From: Pseudoips prasinana
Lineage: Eukaryota > Arthropoda > Insecta > Lepidoptera > Nolidae
Assembly (NCBI GenBank): GCA_951640165.1
Contig: OX621234.1
Span: 32,678,549-32,742,548, forward strand
Length of the DNA stretch: 64,000 nt
Reading direction: 5' to 3'
In this document: positions 10,005 through 20,185 of the stretch, piece after piece
Layout: every line of letters begins with the position of its first letter
Numbering within the stretch: position 1 is the stretch's first letter
Position numbers and translations under genes: made by a program
Notes under the pieces: generated by a model
The model's input: the letters and a program-made list of their open reading frames with translations, nothing else
The model's database searches: none
What the model was told of the DNA's origin: nothing

Positions 10005-10375
10005 ACTAATATAATAAACACGAAAGTTTGTAAGTATGGATGGATCTTTGATACTCTTTCACGTAAAAACTACTGAATGGATTTTAATGAAGCTGTACAA
10101 TAATATAGCTTATACATCAGAATAATACATAGGCTACAATTTATAAAGATATTGTGTGAATTGTCCAAAATTACGATAAGTGTCAAGTAAGTAGGAAAAA
10201 ATCTACCATCTGCGAGCTATTCCGGCGTGCACTGCCAAAACCGCTAGAGGTACACATCCTATTAATAATTATAAATGTGAAAGTTTGTGAGTATAGATGT
10301 ATTAATGTATGTTTGTTACTGTTTTACGCCAAAACTTACTTTAACGCGGGTGAAACCGCGGGGCGTAGCAAGTAT
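10005..10375 (+). mobile_element. Helitron-like fragments (two adjacent 5'-type segments)
   Basis: Two openings of the Helitron-like family lie at about 10006 (CTACTAATATAATAAACACG) and 10260 (CTATTAATAATTATAAATGT), each continuing into GAAAGTTTGT. The second ends at GGGTGAAACCGCGGGGCGTAG near 10370, where the family ends in CTAG. The second looks like an element with a large internal deletion. Confidence 0.6.
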
Positions 10376-10862
10376 TTCATTTTTTTATATTCATATTTAG
10401 GGTATGTACTAGTACATATTTCAAATGTATAATCTATACATATAATAAATCTGTAGAAAAATATTTTTTGTACATCAAAAGAAAATCCAAAAAAAATAGT
10501 CAGGGTATTAAAGAACAACCAATAGAACCCATTTCCAGCCTTTTTAGAATTTTTGTCTGTTTGTCTGTGTGTCTGTTTGTCTGTTTATATGTTCGGGTAT
10601 CACGTAAAATATAGGAAAGCAAAGTAGATAACTTTTATACACAACGATTGAGCGTAACTTGAGGTAACATTTAGTTTTTGTTTTATTGCAATCGGTTCAG
10701 TCTATCAAAAGATATTAGATTTTAAAGTATACATGAAGAAAAATAACACACATTTCGTTACTTCAAGATGAACTAATGTTTATAGTTGAACTACCTAACT
10801 GTCCGATAGATGTCATTGTGCATATTATTATGACATCTCTTTTCTGAATGAACTAGGTTGAT

Positions 10863-11360
10863 AGTTGATTTTAATTTCGATAGAAGATGTCGTTGTGCAT
10901 TTCTTTTGACTCGCGGTGTTAAGACATGCCCGTGTTTGCTGATTGCATGAATTACGTAGGGTTTTGAATGTTCTGAATTGTTTCGAAATAAGGTCTTGGT
11001 TGCCTAGAAGTATGTCATTGTCCAAAATTGGTTATAAAAAAAACTGTTTTCTTTGGGAAAATTGAATTATGTAGAATGTTGGATTTGTTATAATTTAATT
11101 TTAAATTATTGATTGTTGATTTTTATTTCGATAGATGTCGTTGTGCTTGATAGTTGAATGTTATTTCAATAGATGTGGTTGTGCATTGCTTTTGAGCGGT
11201 GTTAAGATTAGGGCTTTGAATGTTCCGAATTGTTTCGAAATAAGGTCTTGGTTGGCTAGAAGTATGACGTTGTCCAAAATTGGTTATTAAAATATTCTGT
11301 TTTCTTTGGGCAAATTGAATTATGTACAAGGTTGGATTTGTTATAATTTAATTTTAAATG
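10863..11360 (+). repeat. Local tandem repeat, period about 286 bp
   Basis: Unit 10886-11107 recurs at 11172-11359 with about 85-90% identity by eye. Shared blocks include TTTCGAAATAAGGTCTTGGTTG and GTTGGATTTGTTATAATTTA. A partial third start (TTTATTTCGATAGATGTCGT, near 11122) lies between them. The second unit lacks about 30 bp. Open frames here are translations of the repeat. Confidence 0.85.
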
Positions 11361-11499
11361 ATAATGTCAGTCGATCGAAAGTTTGTTCTGTCGATTCCTT
11401 TGTAACAGATGATTCGAATTTTATTGAGCCTGTCCAATTGAATGTATTTGAATGTAGTAAATTAACCCTGTCTCTCATAATTTTCTCAGCACAAATCTA

Positions 11500-11945
11500 T
11501 ATACCTACCTATGTAAAAGAGGAAACTGACTGACTGACATATCAACGCACAGCCTGAACGGTTGGGGGTAGAGACTTGAAATTTTTCCGGTGTACCTACC
11601 GGAAAAATTTCAATTTTTTTTATGACGTATGCATTCACTAAGGAAGAGTTTTTGGAAATACTTACCCAAAGGGGGTAAAATAGAGAATGAAAGATTGTAT
11701 GAAAATCCGTCATTTTTTAAGTTAAAGGCATTGAAACCTATATTTAGAAGTTCAGTTAAAAATAAATATTTTAAAATTTTTGGAAATTCCACCCCAAGGG
11801 CGTAAAATAGGGGATGTAAGTTTCTATGAAAAGTGTGTAATTTTTTAAATGAAAAGCATGAAAATTGGTATTTGGCCTTTCCGTAAAAAATTAAATATAT
11901 GTTTTTCAGGATTTTAGTAATTTCCACTCCTAAGGGCGTATAATA
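11500..11945 (+). mobile_element. Helitron-associated non-coding region
   Basis: Opens with GACTGACTGACATATCAACG, a phrase common in lepidopteran Helitron-type repeats. It then carries two to three diverged copies of a 150-bp module containing GGAAATTCCACCCCAAGGGC, GTAAAATAGGGGATG and variants. A weaker version lies at 22330-22700. It leads directly into helicase-coding remnants at 11954. A 16-bp hairpin (11576-11591/11598-11613) lies inside. Confidence 0.55.
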
Positions 11946-11953
11946 GGCGATGT

Positions 11954-12240
11954 ATGTTGCGTGTGGGTATACCTATAATGGTTCTCAGGAATTTGAACCC
12001 ACCTAAACTTTGCAAAGGCACCAGGCTTCAAGTCAAAACTTTGCATCGTGTTATAGAGGCTACTATTATGCCTGGATCCGCCCAGGGAGAAACAGTGTTC
12101 GTGTCACGTATTCCGTTAGTGCCAAATTATCTCCCTTTTCAGTTTAAAATACTGTAGTTCCCTATAAAAGTATGTGTCACGATAACCATCAACAAATTGC
12201 AAAGTCCAACTCTCAAGTTAGCTGGAATTGACTTAAGGAA
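11954..12240 (+). pseudogene. Helitron helicase C-terminal remnant (copy A)
   Basis: Encodes a LRNLNPPKLCKGTRLQVK segment and an FVSRIPLVPNYLPFQFK segment, then in a shifted frame a mutated version of the motif seen intact at 13290 (here TITINKLQSPTLKLAGIDL). These are the last motifs of a Pif1-type superfamily-1 helicase as carried by Helitrons. The piece precedes the N-terminal helicase fragment at 12247, so two copies are juxtaposed in the wrong order. Confidence 0.75.
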
Positions 12241-12246
12241 GGCGGG

Positions 12247-13473
12247 TTGGTTCACGTGGAGTGCTCACGTGTGAGTTCATCCTACAGTCTGGTCCATGTA
12301 GTGCGAGGACCTACGTCTTTTGCTGAGCTCCGCAAAGTGGATGATATTGAACATCCCACATACCAGTCCGCTTGCCGAGCACGCCATTTATTAGATGGAG
12401 GTCAGCATTGGGATCACGCTCTAGCCGAAGCATGCGTGAGCGATAGTCCACATCGCTTGCGACATTTGTTTGCCATCTTATTGACCTTTTGTGCGTTATC
12501 GGGTGCTAACCAGTTATGGCAAAAGTACCATGACAAGTTTGCTGAAGATTTTATGAGACATGTACAACTAAATACTGATGGAGAAATTCCTGACAGGGCA
12601 GGTACGTGAAATTTGTAATAACAGGTCCTTATAGGCTATTCAAGAGATAGTGATAAGTATATGAGGGAACCCGATCAGTCAGAGGCTGCGAAAATGCACA
12701 GGAGTTTAAGAGAGACCAATTTATTGTAAAAAATAGGCGATGGCACATACGCCGTACAAGAAGATGGAAAAGTTATTTTGATTGGTAATCTCTGCTCTTA
12801 CGTTACATCACAGCAGGAGCTAATTTCTTCTGTGTACGGAGATACCACAAACATGGGATATCAAGCTGGTTCTTGGCTATGTCAGCGAGCTAGTTTGACT
12901 CCCCGCAATGGCCAAGCTGCGGCAATTAATTTCAAAATATTGACTCATGCGTCCGGGAATAGTAAAGAATATAGCTCATTAAATACAATTATGGAAGAAG
13001 ATGACGCCACGCACTACCCGGTAGAATTTTTGGATTCCCTCAGCACACCCGGACTTCCAGCCCACAAAATAGTTTTAAAAATTGGTGTACCAATAATTCT
13101 CCTCAGAAATTTATGACCTCCCAAACTTTGTAACGGCACTCGGCTCAAAGTCACAAATCTGCAGCAAAAAATTATCGAAGCTGAAATATTAACAGGTTGT
13201 GGCGCCGGTGTTATTGGTTTTATTCCAAGGATACCTATGATTCCTAAAAACTTTCCTTTCTCTTTCAAACCAGTGCAATTCCCAGTCAGTCTCTGTTATG
13301 CCATGACGATTAATAAAGCTCAGGGCCAGACATTATCCGTTGCGGGGGTGGAACTAAGTATTGGATGCTTTACCCATGGTCAACTATACGTGGCTCTTTC
13401 ACGCTTAAACGACCCCAATAACGTTTTTGTGTACGCTCCAGATGGTTCCACAGGTGAAATAAAGAAGCACTAA
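12247..13473 (+). pseudogene. Helitron Rep/helicase remnant (copy B)
   Basis: Three open blocks in different frames. 12247-12609 carries a LVHVVRGPTSFAELR segment and the CRARHLLDGGQHWDHALAEA region, the stretch preceding the helicase core in Helitron proteins. 12778-13116 carries SSVYGDTTN, helicase-like SLNTIMEEDDATHYPVEFL, and LPAHKIVLKIGVPIILLRNL. 13237-13473 carries CYAMTINKAQGQT and HGQLYVALSRLNDPNNVFVY, helicase motifs V and VI. The ATP-binding Walker A region is missing between 12609 and 12778. Not functional. Confidence 0.85.
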
Positions 13474-13549
13474 ATTAAATTAAAAAAAATTGTATCGGTA
13501 TCCTCCCACAGCGCTTTACACTAACAAATACATTGTTAAATTCCGACAT

Positions 13550-13580
13550 CCACGCGAACGAAGTCGCGGGCACAGCTAGT
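13550..13580 (+). mobile_element. Helitron 3' terminus
   Basis: The hairpin-forming CACGCGAACGAAGTCGCGGG is followed by CACAG and terminal CTAG (13576-13579), then T. It is the expected 3' boundary for the helicase remnant upstream. Confidence 0.8.
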
Positions 13581-13589
13581 TTTCAAATA

Positions 13590-14680
13590 TATCTCTCTGA
13601 AGCAATAATTACGCAAAGGAGAATCATTTGGTCAAATTATGAATTACTTTTGATAGCAAAGGTAGGATATGCATAACATTGAATAATAAACCTTAGTCTT
13701 AGTGAAAATAAAATAATTGCAAAATAAACATGTAAAAGTCAATCGCGATACAATAAACAAAATACACTTCAATTAAGCGTGCAGCGCGCAATAAAAAGTA
13801 TTCGCAGCGCTAAGCGCAGTAACAGGAACAATCCGACCGAGCTCGCAGAGCATAACACCTCGCCCAGCCCTAAGCACTTCTCTTATCAAGGAGGAAGAAA
13901 CACTAAGACCTCGTTACTCTTCACGACTAAACTAATTTCAAGAGATTTAAACCCCTTATCTGGACCGACTAGGTAGTAGACAGGTTTGCCACCTTATAAA
14001 TAAAAAATACAAGTTAACACCGTCTGACGGCCTTGGCGCAACTGTGGTAGAGAGTAATAGACTACATTAAAATTCACATTTCACAACATGAAGTAGAACA
14101 CACGTGTTTTAAATGAGACATATATACGCTGGCGTTTAGTCATCGAAAGGTCGTAGACTAGGGATAGATTAGATCTGATTTATTTAGACAGCTATTTATA
14201 TCTCTAGGCAATATATAAACTTATGTAAAATATTACACTAGAATTAGAAAACAGCCATGTCATTTACTGGGTTCTCTATCAATGTTGTATTTTTATTGCT
14301 TTAAATGTTTGTTCGATAACGATCTAAACGTTTCAACAGGAAGTCGTTCAAATGTTTAGATCCTTATCGATCGAGGAAACGAGATTCCTGAAGGTCCAGA
14401 TTTTTCTCTTTAATGTACCAAAAACTGAAAATAATTCTATGAAATAATAAATGTTTTATGAAAGCTTTATCATCCTGATCTCATACAAGAAAAGTTTCAA
14501 AACGATATAACAATTAAAGGTAGGTAGAAATCGCTATAGTTCATATTCTATCAGATTTGCTCACATATTTTCATTCGCCAGTAGTACATACTAATTTCGC
14601 TGAAAACGAGCAGAGTTCCATTCTCCCGAGCAGGTGTAAAGTGCAACCGTGTGCAAGTTCATTTCCATCACATTAAGGCG
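13590..14680. other. No recognised feature
   Basis: A short arginine- and serine-rich open frame at 13779-13976 overlaps moderately GC-rich sequence. It has no recognisable domain, and I do not call it a gene. Confidence 0.4.
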
Positions 14681-14689
14681 GCTATAACG

Positions 14690-14905
14690 TTTTTTTAGAA
14701 AAGACAGCGTCCGCACTAGTGATTCTAATCCCTGTGTCGCGGGGTACTTTACAAACGAAACGGTCCGACGGACACAAATTACATCCAGACTCAGAACAAC
14801 TATTTATGGGTCACACAAATAGTTGTCCAGCACGGGACTCGAACCCGCGACTTGAAGCAGCAAGGCGACTGTCTTAGCCGCTGCACCAGACGTGCAGTCA
14901 TGTAT
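14690..14905 (-). mobile_element. tRNA-headed SINE (type B), copy 2
   Basis: Minus-strand copy. On that strand it reads the B box GGTTCGAGTCCCGTGC, the conserved stem ACAACTATTT...AAATAGTTGT, TCTGAGTCTGGATGTA and GTACCCCGCGACACAGGGAT. Confidence 0.88.
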
Positions 14906-15202
14906 CATGCACCAATGTAAAAGTATTCAAGTACACACATCAACACAATCTAGGGATATTGAACATTTCATTGATTATCTAGAAAACTATAAACATTTTG
15001 TTATGACTGTAAATGGAAGAATTAAAGATAATTTCATGGCCGATATTTAAACATTAACAACACGATGCGATTTTGTTTTTCTAATTAATAAAAGTCTTAA
15101 ATTAATTAAGCCATAGAAAATTACTGAGTGAACAAAAACATTTTATTCTTATAAAATTATTCAATCGAATTAAATGAATAAAAATCTTACCAAATCTGAT
15201 AA

Positions 15203-16249
15203 TCAGTAATCGGTATTTCCTCCTCTAACATTAATCACACAGCGGCAACGATTTTCCATACTTAAAATTAAGGTGTCAATGTCTTGCTGGGGTATGCAGT
15301 CCCAAGTTCTTTTTAAATGTTCGAAAAGTTGTTCTTCTGTTGTCAAGTTGGGCGGAAAATCCCTCAATGCTCTTCGCTGTAACATGTCCCAGGCGTGTTC
15401 AATTGGGTTTAAGTCTGGCGACTGTGGAGGCCAATCTAATACCTGAACATCGTGTTCTCGAAGGGCGGCCCTCACCAGCCGCGCTGTATGGGAAGGTGCA
15501 TTGTCATGCATGAGCTGAAATTCTTGCCCCGTTAGGGCCCTGAGCGGGACAATGACACGTTCTACTACCTCCTCACGGTATCTATGGGCAGTCATGCTGC
15601 CCTGAATCCAAATGAGTTGGGTTCGTCCGCCGATTCGTATTCCTGCCCACACCATAATTGTCCCGCCTTGGTAAGAGTGGACCTCCTGTGGATGTCGGAG
15701 ACGGCTGACCCTGCCTGGAGTTCTCCAAACGCGTGTTCGTCTCGAATCTGGATGAAATCCATAGCGGGACTCATCAGTGAACAGCACCAATGACCATTGT
15801 TGATCACTCCATGTCAAATGTTCTTGAGCCCATAAAAGTCGCCTACCGCGATTGCCACGTCGCAGCGCTGGGACTCGTAGCGGTCTGCGAGCATGAAGAC
15901 CAACTTCATGCAGCCTCCTTCGCACGGTTTGGTCGCTCACCAGCAGCTGCTGACCCTCCTGGAGCCTTTGCACTAGTTGCATCGCTGTGATATTGGGTAG
16001 TCTTCTGGCGGTCATTTGGAGAAATCGATCCTGTCTCTGAGTGGTAACACGATATCTACCTGTGTGCCGTTCTGCCACATCTCCAGTAGCGCGATAACGT
16101 GACCACAGCCTGGATACCACATTTTGGCTTGTGCCCAGAGACTCAGCAACGACGCGTTGAATAGCACCGTTTTGTAACATGCCAACTGCCCGTAACATTT
16201 CATCTCGACTCAAATGATGGCGTGGCATGACGCTAAAAAGCTTACACAA
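15203..16249 (-). CDS. Tc1-like transposase, intact (DD34E)
   Basis: 348 codons, uninterrupted. A homeodomain-like N-terminal DNA-binding region (residues about 10-125) is followed by an RNase H-like core. Catalytic residues: D159 in LFTDESRYGF, D249 in LMHDNAPSHTA and E284 in SPDLNPIEHAWD. D249 and E284 are 34 residues apart, the Tc1 spacing. Met8 (16228; MPRHHLSRDEML) gives the usual 341 residues and is the likelier start. Dead relatives lie at 1550-1945 and 42415-42730. Terminal repeats were not securely found. The closest candidates, a GAACAAAAACATTTT-type sequence near 15130 and a diverged counterpart near 16370, match poorly. The open frame suggests a younger copy than the relatives; it may have been immobilised by loss of its ends. 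Confidence 0.92.
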   Translation of the reverse strand: MCKLFSVMPRHHLSRDEMLRAVGMLQNGAIQRVVAESLGTSQNVVSRLWSRYRATGDVAERHTGRYRVTTQRQDRFLQMTARRLPNITAMQLVQRLQEGQQLLVSDQTVRRRLHEVGLHARRPLRVPALRRGNRGRRLLWAQEHLTWSDQQWSLVLFTDESRYGFHPDSRRTRVWRTPGRVSRLRHPQEVHSYQGGTIMVWAGIRIGGRTQLIWIQGSMTAHRYREEVVERVIVPLRALTGQEFQLMHDNAPSHTARLVRAALREHDVQVLDWPPQSPDLNPIEHAWDMLQRRALRDFPPNLTTEEQLFEHLKRTWDCIPQQDIDTLILSMENRCRCVINVRGGNTDY

Positions 16250-16259
16250 CCAATTGAGA

Positions 16260-17260
16260 AAAGAAAATAAAACAATTTATCAGGTTTTCTTCAATTAACA
16301 CGCAAAAAAAATTTTAATGCAACTTCTTGAAATTAGATACAACTCAAGATTGCGCTGTGCTTTGCGTGTTTTCATTTGTTTCTCATTTTAATTTTTAAAT
16401 TTTGAATAAAGAATAGACAAGGTTTAAATCTGTAAATAAACTTTTTAAGGAAACTAAATAGGTTTTAAACAATAAAGCCATGTTTGATTTCAAAATAACG
16501 TATCCCTAGACTTTGTTGATGTGTGTATGTAAGAGTTCACGGACGGCTCAAAACCGTCCATCTATCGTCCATCGTATTTCCCATTTCCATCTTAATCTTT
16601 TCCAACCGGAAACACGCGATATACGCGTTTGTAATTATAACTATTTAACACTGGAAGGCTTGGCACAAACTTTACTTAATTTAGGTCTAGTGTAACAACG
16701 AACAGATGTTATCCGAGCCGCTTGCATCTTAGAATTAGTAGTTATGGTACATAGAGAATGGGCTGGCCTTTGACCAACATTTAGTTCGCAGCTAGCAAAA
16801 AAATGTTTAAACACACATAATTGATATGGTTTATATATAAACAGGCGACAAAACATTTATATATCCAAAAGAATGTAAATCACATAACGAAAAACCTTCG
16901 TCGCTCGATAGGAATTGCAAAGCAGACTGTTTGGTTAAATGGGAACTTACATTCAACACAATCGATCAATTTTATTCGCATAATCAATATACTACATTGT
17001 GGCGGCAAAATACAAATAAGTCATTCGCAACAGTTGCATTAATATTAGACATATTTTATAATGCATGGCATAAATTTGCATTAAAGTTTAATTCGCTTGG
17101 GCATTATAAATAAATCATCACAACGCTATGGACGCAAAAATAAGATAAGATAGATTTAGCGCTAGACAGTGTTCAAGAAAAAGGATAATTCTTGGAACAC
17201 AATTTATCTATATCAGACATACAATATGACATACTACAAAAAAATAGTTTAAAAAACGAA
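16260..17260. other. No recognised gene
   Basis: AT-rich. Short open frames at 16513-16695 and 16821-17113 lack recognisable motifs and splice context. Confidence 0.4.
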
Positions 17261-17262
17261 TA

Positions 17263-17564
17263 AACACGCTTTTAGCACGCACTAAAAACTACATAATATA
17301 TACATATATCTTTTCGTATTCCTGACAGCAAACCCTTTCATTTGATACCCATATCATGGGGGTGGATTTCAAACATCCAGTCCGCCATCTTGGGGAGGCC
17401 GCCATATTGGATTTCTAATGACGTTCCTTAGCTAGTCATATTGTCATCAGAACTCAGAGCATGTGCAAAATTTCATCCTAATCGGAGACCGGGAAGTGGG
17501 TCAAATTAAGATTCCAAGATTTTCATACATACATAGTTACAAGTGAAGCTAATAAAAGCGTGTT
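17263..17564. mobile_element. MITE with AACACGCTTTTA termini
   Basis: Short inverted termini AACACGCTTTTA (17263) and its reverse complement (ending at 17564) bound about 300 bp. The interior has a GC-rich block around GTCCGCCATCTTGG and GGCCGCCATATTGGATTT, and a second around GAGACCGGGAAGTGGGTCAAA. No coding capacity. Confidence 0.6.
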
Positions 17565-18180
17565 AATGAACTCAATTCTATGCAATAACAACTTAAATAT
17601 ATTTATTATAATTATATTTCTTTATTACATAGTTCTTATGAGAAGTACAGCTGATTTAGTTGTGTCAATTTAGTTTAGACGCGAAATACTGCCGGAAAAT
17701 TAACGACACGTAATTAACGCCTGATGCGTATAATTGGTGCGGGTATCATCAGCAGTTTTAGTAGTTTAACAGTTATATGTATGGCCTGTTCTTTTCATAC
17801 GAGCTTATATTAGAGGGAGGAATTAATGACATTGAAAGTGGAGTAAAAGGCTATAAATATGATAAATTCATTCAAGAATTATGTAATGGTATGTGGATTA
17901 AACAGTAATATTAAAAACATAACTATCATTTGACAATATTATATATCTTCTCTATCTTCCTCGCGAAATAAATTTAAATAATTATATAACCGTTCTATTA
18001 GTTGCTTTCATAAAATTTACTTTGCTAGTAAATCATGTTCTAGACAATAGGTAAACATTATATTTGTATTGAGTAAGCTTGGTTCTAGGGCGTGTTCTTA
18101 ATAAAATAATGTATCGGAGAGTTGTACACTAACTTTATTTGCAACCGGACTAATTTTATTAAATTAGTAGATTCAAACTA

Positions 18181-18800
18181 GTGTTAATTAGAGACATGAT
18201 AACACAGTATCACTCAAACACCACCCACCACTCTACCGCCGCCAATTCGCCCGACCGCCCCCGAGGATCTCCGACCAATAGACGCGGCAACAACATCCCG
18301 GAGATGTACTCAAATGACGCAACAGGGGAAAGTGGTGATAAACACGCTCCGCCCTACCCCAGATGGACTCATATCCGTCAACGCCCCTCTATTCCGGTAG
18401 ATTCTCGTCGTCGAGTCCCTACGGGAAGTGCAAACCGTACCGTAGCCCTGAGGATGCTGATGCGGCCATGCTTCGCCGAACCCGGTTCACCAAGTGCAAC
18501 CTCATAGGCCGAGACCGCCGCGAGCAAGCCCGCCACGAACCTCTGCAGGGAACCCACCGCAGTGCCACCAGCACGAAAAAACCAACTAACAACAGTTGGG
18601 AAAAACATAAAAAGCGGAAATACCCCCTGGTAGTGGAAGCATTTCCGAATTGGGGGTGAGATTAACTGTGACCCCGAGTTCATGCGTCAAATCAGAGCCC
18701 GCCAAGGCAGGCCAGGGCAGGGTTATGCCACAGTGATGTCAACAGACCCCTTGGCCCCGCTACGGAGTCCCCGCCCACGGGAGGTAGTTGCTAGATTTTT
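18181..18800 (+). other. GC-rich island, probably transposon-derived
   Basis: About 600 bp distinctly richer in G+C than its flanks. It has overlapping proline/arginine-rich open frames (18181-18507, 18363-18659) that shift frame into each other, then a block around CCGCCAAGGCAGGCCAGGGC. Composition and frame breaks suggest the 5' part of a GC-rich LINE such as an R1-type element, but no domain is recognisable. It lies left of USP exon 6 and does not encode protease motifs on the minus strand. Confidence 0.35.
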
Positions 18801-18809
18801 CTTTTATTG

Positions 18810-19990
18810 TTTGTTTGTATAAAATATCACGAACCAGGTATATAATACCAGTCAGTATGTAAGGAAATCTATATATCCTATCCTTAATATATCTTTTAAT
18901 AACTCAGCGCTGTCTATGTATATTATAAAGTGTTTTCAGGGACTCCTTTTAAAGAATAATGTAGACTGAATAGTACACTACACAATAATACTGGATTTGG
19001 GTACGTCTTCTTTAATCAGTAATCACATTTCTTTTCCATAGTAGACATCTGCCTCTTCGTTCTGATAAAGCTAGTTACTTTAAACTGCAAAGGTTTAAAG
19101 TATCTTCTTGTAATTTTTACATTGAACTAATTTTCTTTCCGTAACATTAAACTCTTCAATTTATTGTCTGCTACTGCTGCCGATAATTAGGTATTTTGGA
19201 TATAAAATATCCATCATAATTACCAGCATTTATGACGTGATACGTAAAGATGTTCATTTTTATAATTTTTTACAATAACGTCAGCCTAATACTCCAAATT
19301 TAATTCCAACTTTTATTGAACTATCGTAGACCACAATTGCAGTTGCCTGCATTTTATTATATGAATAGTTGTATTGTGTTCGTGCACATGTGTACTCTTT
19401 AAACTATAGAATTGCAGCATATATAAGTCATGCATACATGCACATCTTCAAGCTTTCATTAAAGCTGGGAGCCTAAACATTCCGAAGTTATTGATTGACA
19501 GACCGTCTAGCAGAAAACGAACCTACGGGAATGGTTCCGTCGCATAACAATCAAAATGAGGACGACTCCCTTAAACCTGTGACTCGACAACAACCCGGTC
19601 TGCCAATTTTGAGTAGTGTCTTCGCGCATATGCCCGGATGTAACTCGCGAAGGGAACTAGCGTTTGGCGTTAGAAGCCAGAACTCTATGCTCATAAGTTT
19701 AAATACTCTGATAGACAGCCAGTTTTTGGGGAACAAGTCACTGCCTCCATTTAGGGCAAACTAGCTTTTATGTACGTAAAGTCACACCACGCAGACCCTT
19801 TATACATAGTTTATTATCAATTAAACATCAATAACGTTTCCTGCATTTAAACATTTTACACGATCACTTAAGGTGGAGAGTAAGCGCCATAAATTTTAAA
19901 AGCCTAAAATCTATACAAGTAATTAATTAGCGTGGTAACATCTGGTTTCTGATAACACCACACCGGTCCATAATAACAGTAGGAAAATGA
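18810..19990. other. Unresolved stretch left of USP exon 6
   Basis: Contains an 89-codon plus-strand open frame (19495-19764, MVPSHNNQNEDDS start) in moderately GC-rich sequence, with no recognised domain. The following USP exon was expected on the minus strand here or further left, but no QQDxxE-type or His-box sequence was found. Confidence 0.35.
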
Positions 19991-19997
19991 TACTTAC

Positions 19998-20185
19998 TGC
20001 CTAGTCACTAGAAGGGCTTGCATCACGCTGTTCATGTAGCAAGTGTTCCCCAGGTTCAGTAAGCCGACTTTCCTCAACGGAGCGTGGCTGTTGGCGGTCG
20101 GCAGGCATACATTGCGCGCTTGCCATGGAGTCAGCTGCAGGAAGCGACAATCTCGCGAAGCCATGTGCAGATCCAGACATGACGT
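19998..20185 (-). CDS. USP35/38: USP exon 6: catalytic Cys box
   Basis: Acceptor TTTCGTAG before 20185, donor GTAAGT after 19998, phase 0 in and phase 2 out. Encodes a linker (WQARNVCLPTANS) and then the USP Cys box. Moderately GC-rich for this region, consistent with coding constraint. Confidence 0.92.

Noticed and set aside
10863..11360. CRISPR-like or satellite array
   Set aside because: Only two to three long units without regular spacers; an ordinary local duplication in a eukaryotic genome.
15584..15990. Open frames on the plus strand and in another minus-strand frame
   Set aside because: Shadow frames of the Tc1-like transposase.
15120..16400. Terminal inverted repeats of the Tc1-like element
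   Set aside because: The sequences near 15130 and 16370 match only in scattered short words; not enough to set boundaries.
19495..19764. Further exon of the USP gene
   Set aside because: No frame on the minus strand carries USP motifs, and there is no acceptor with the required phase 2.
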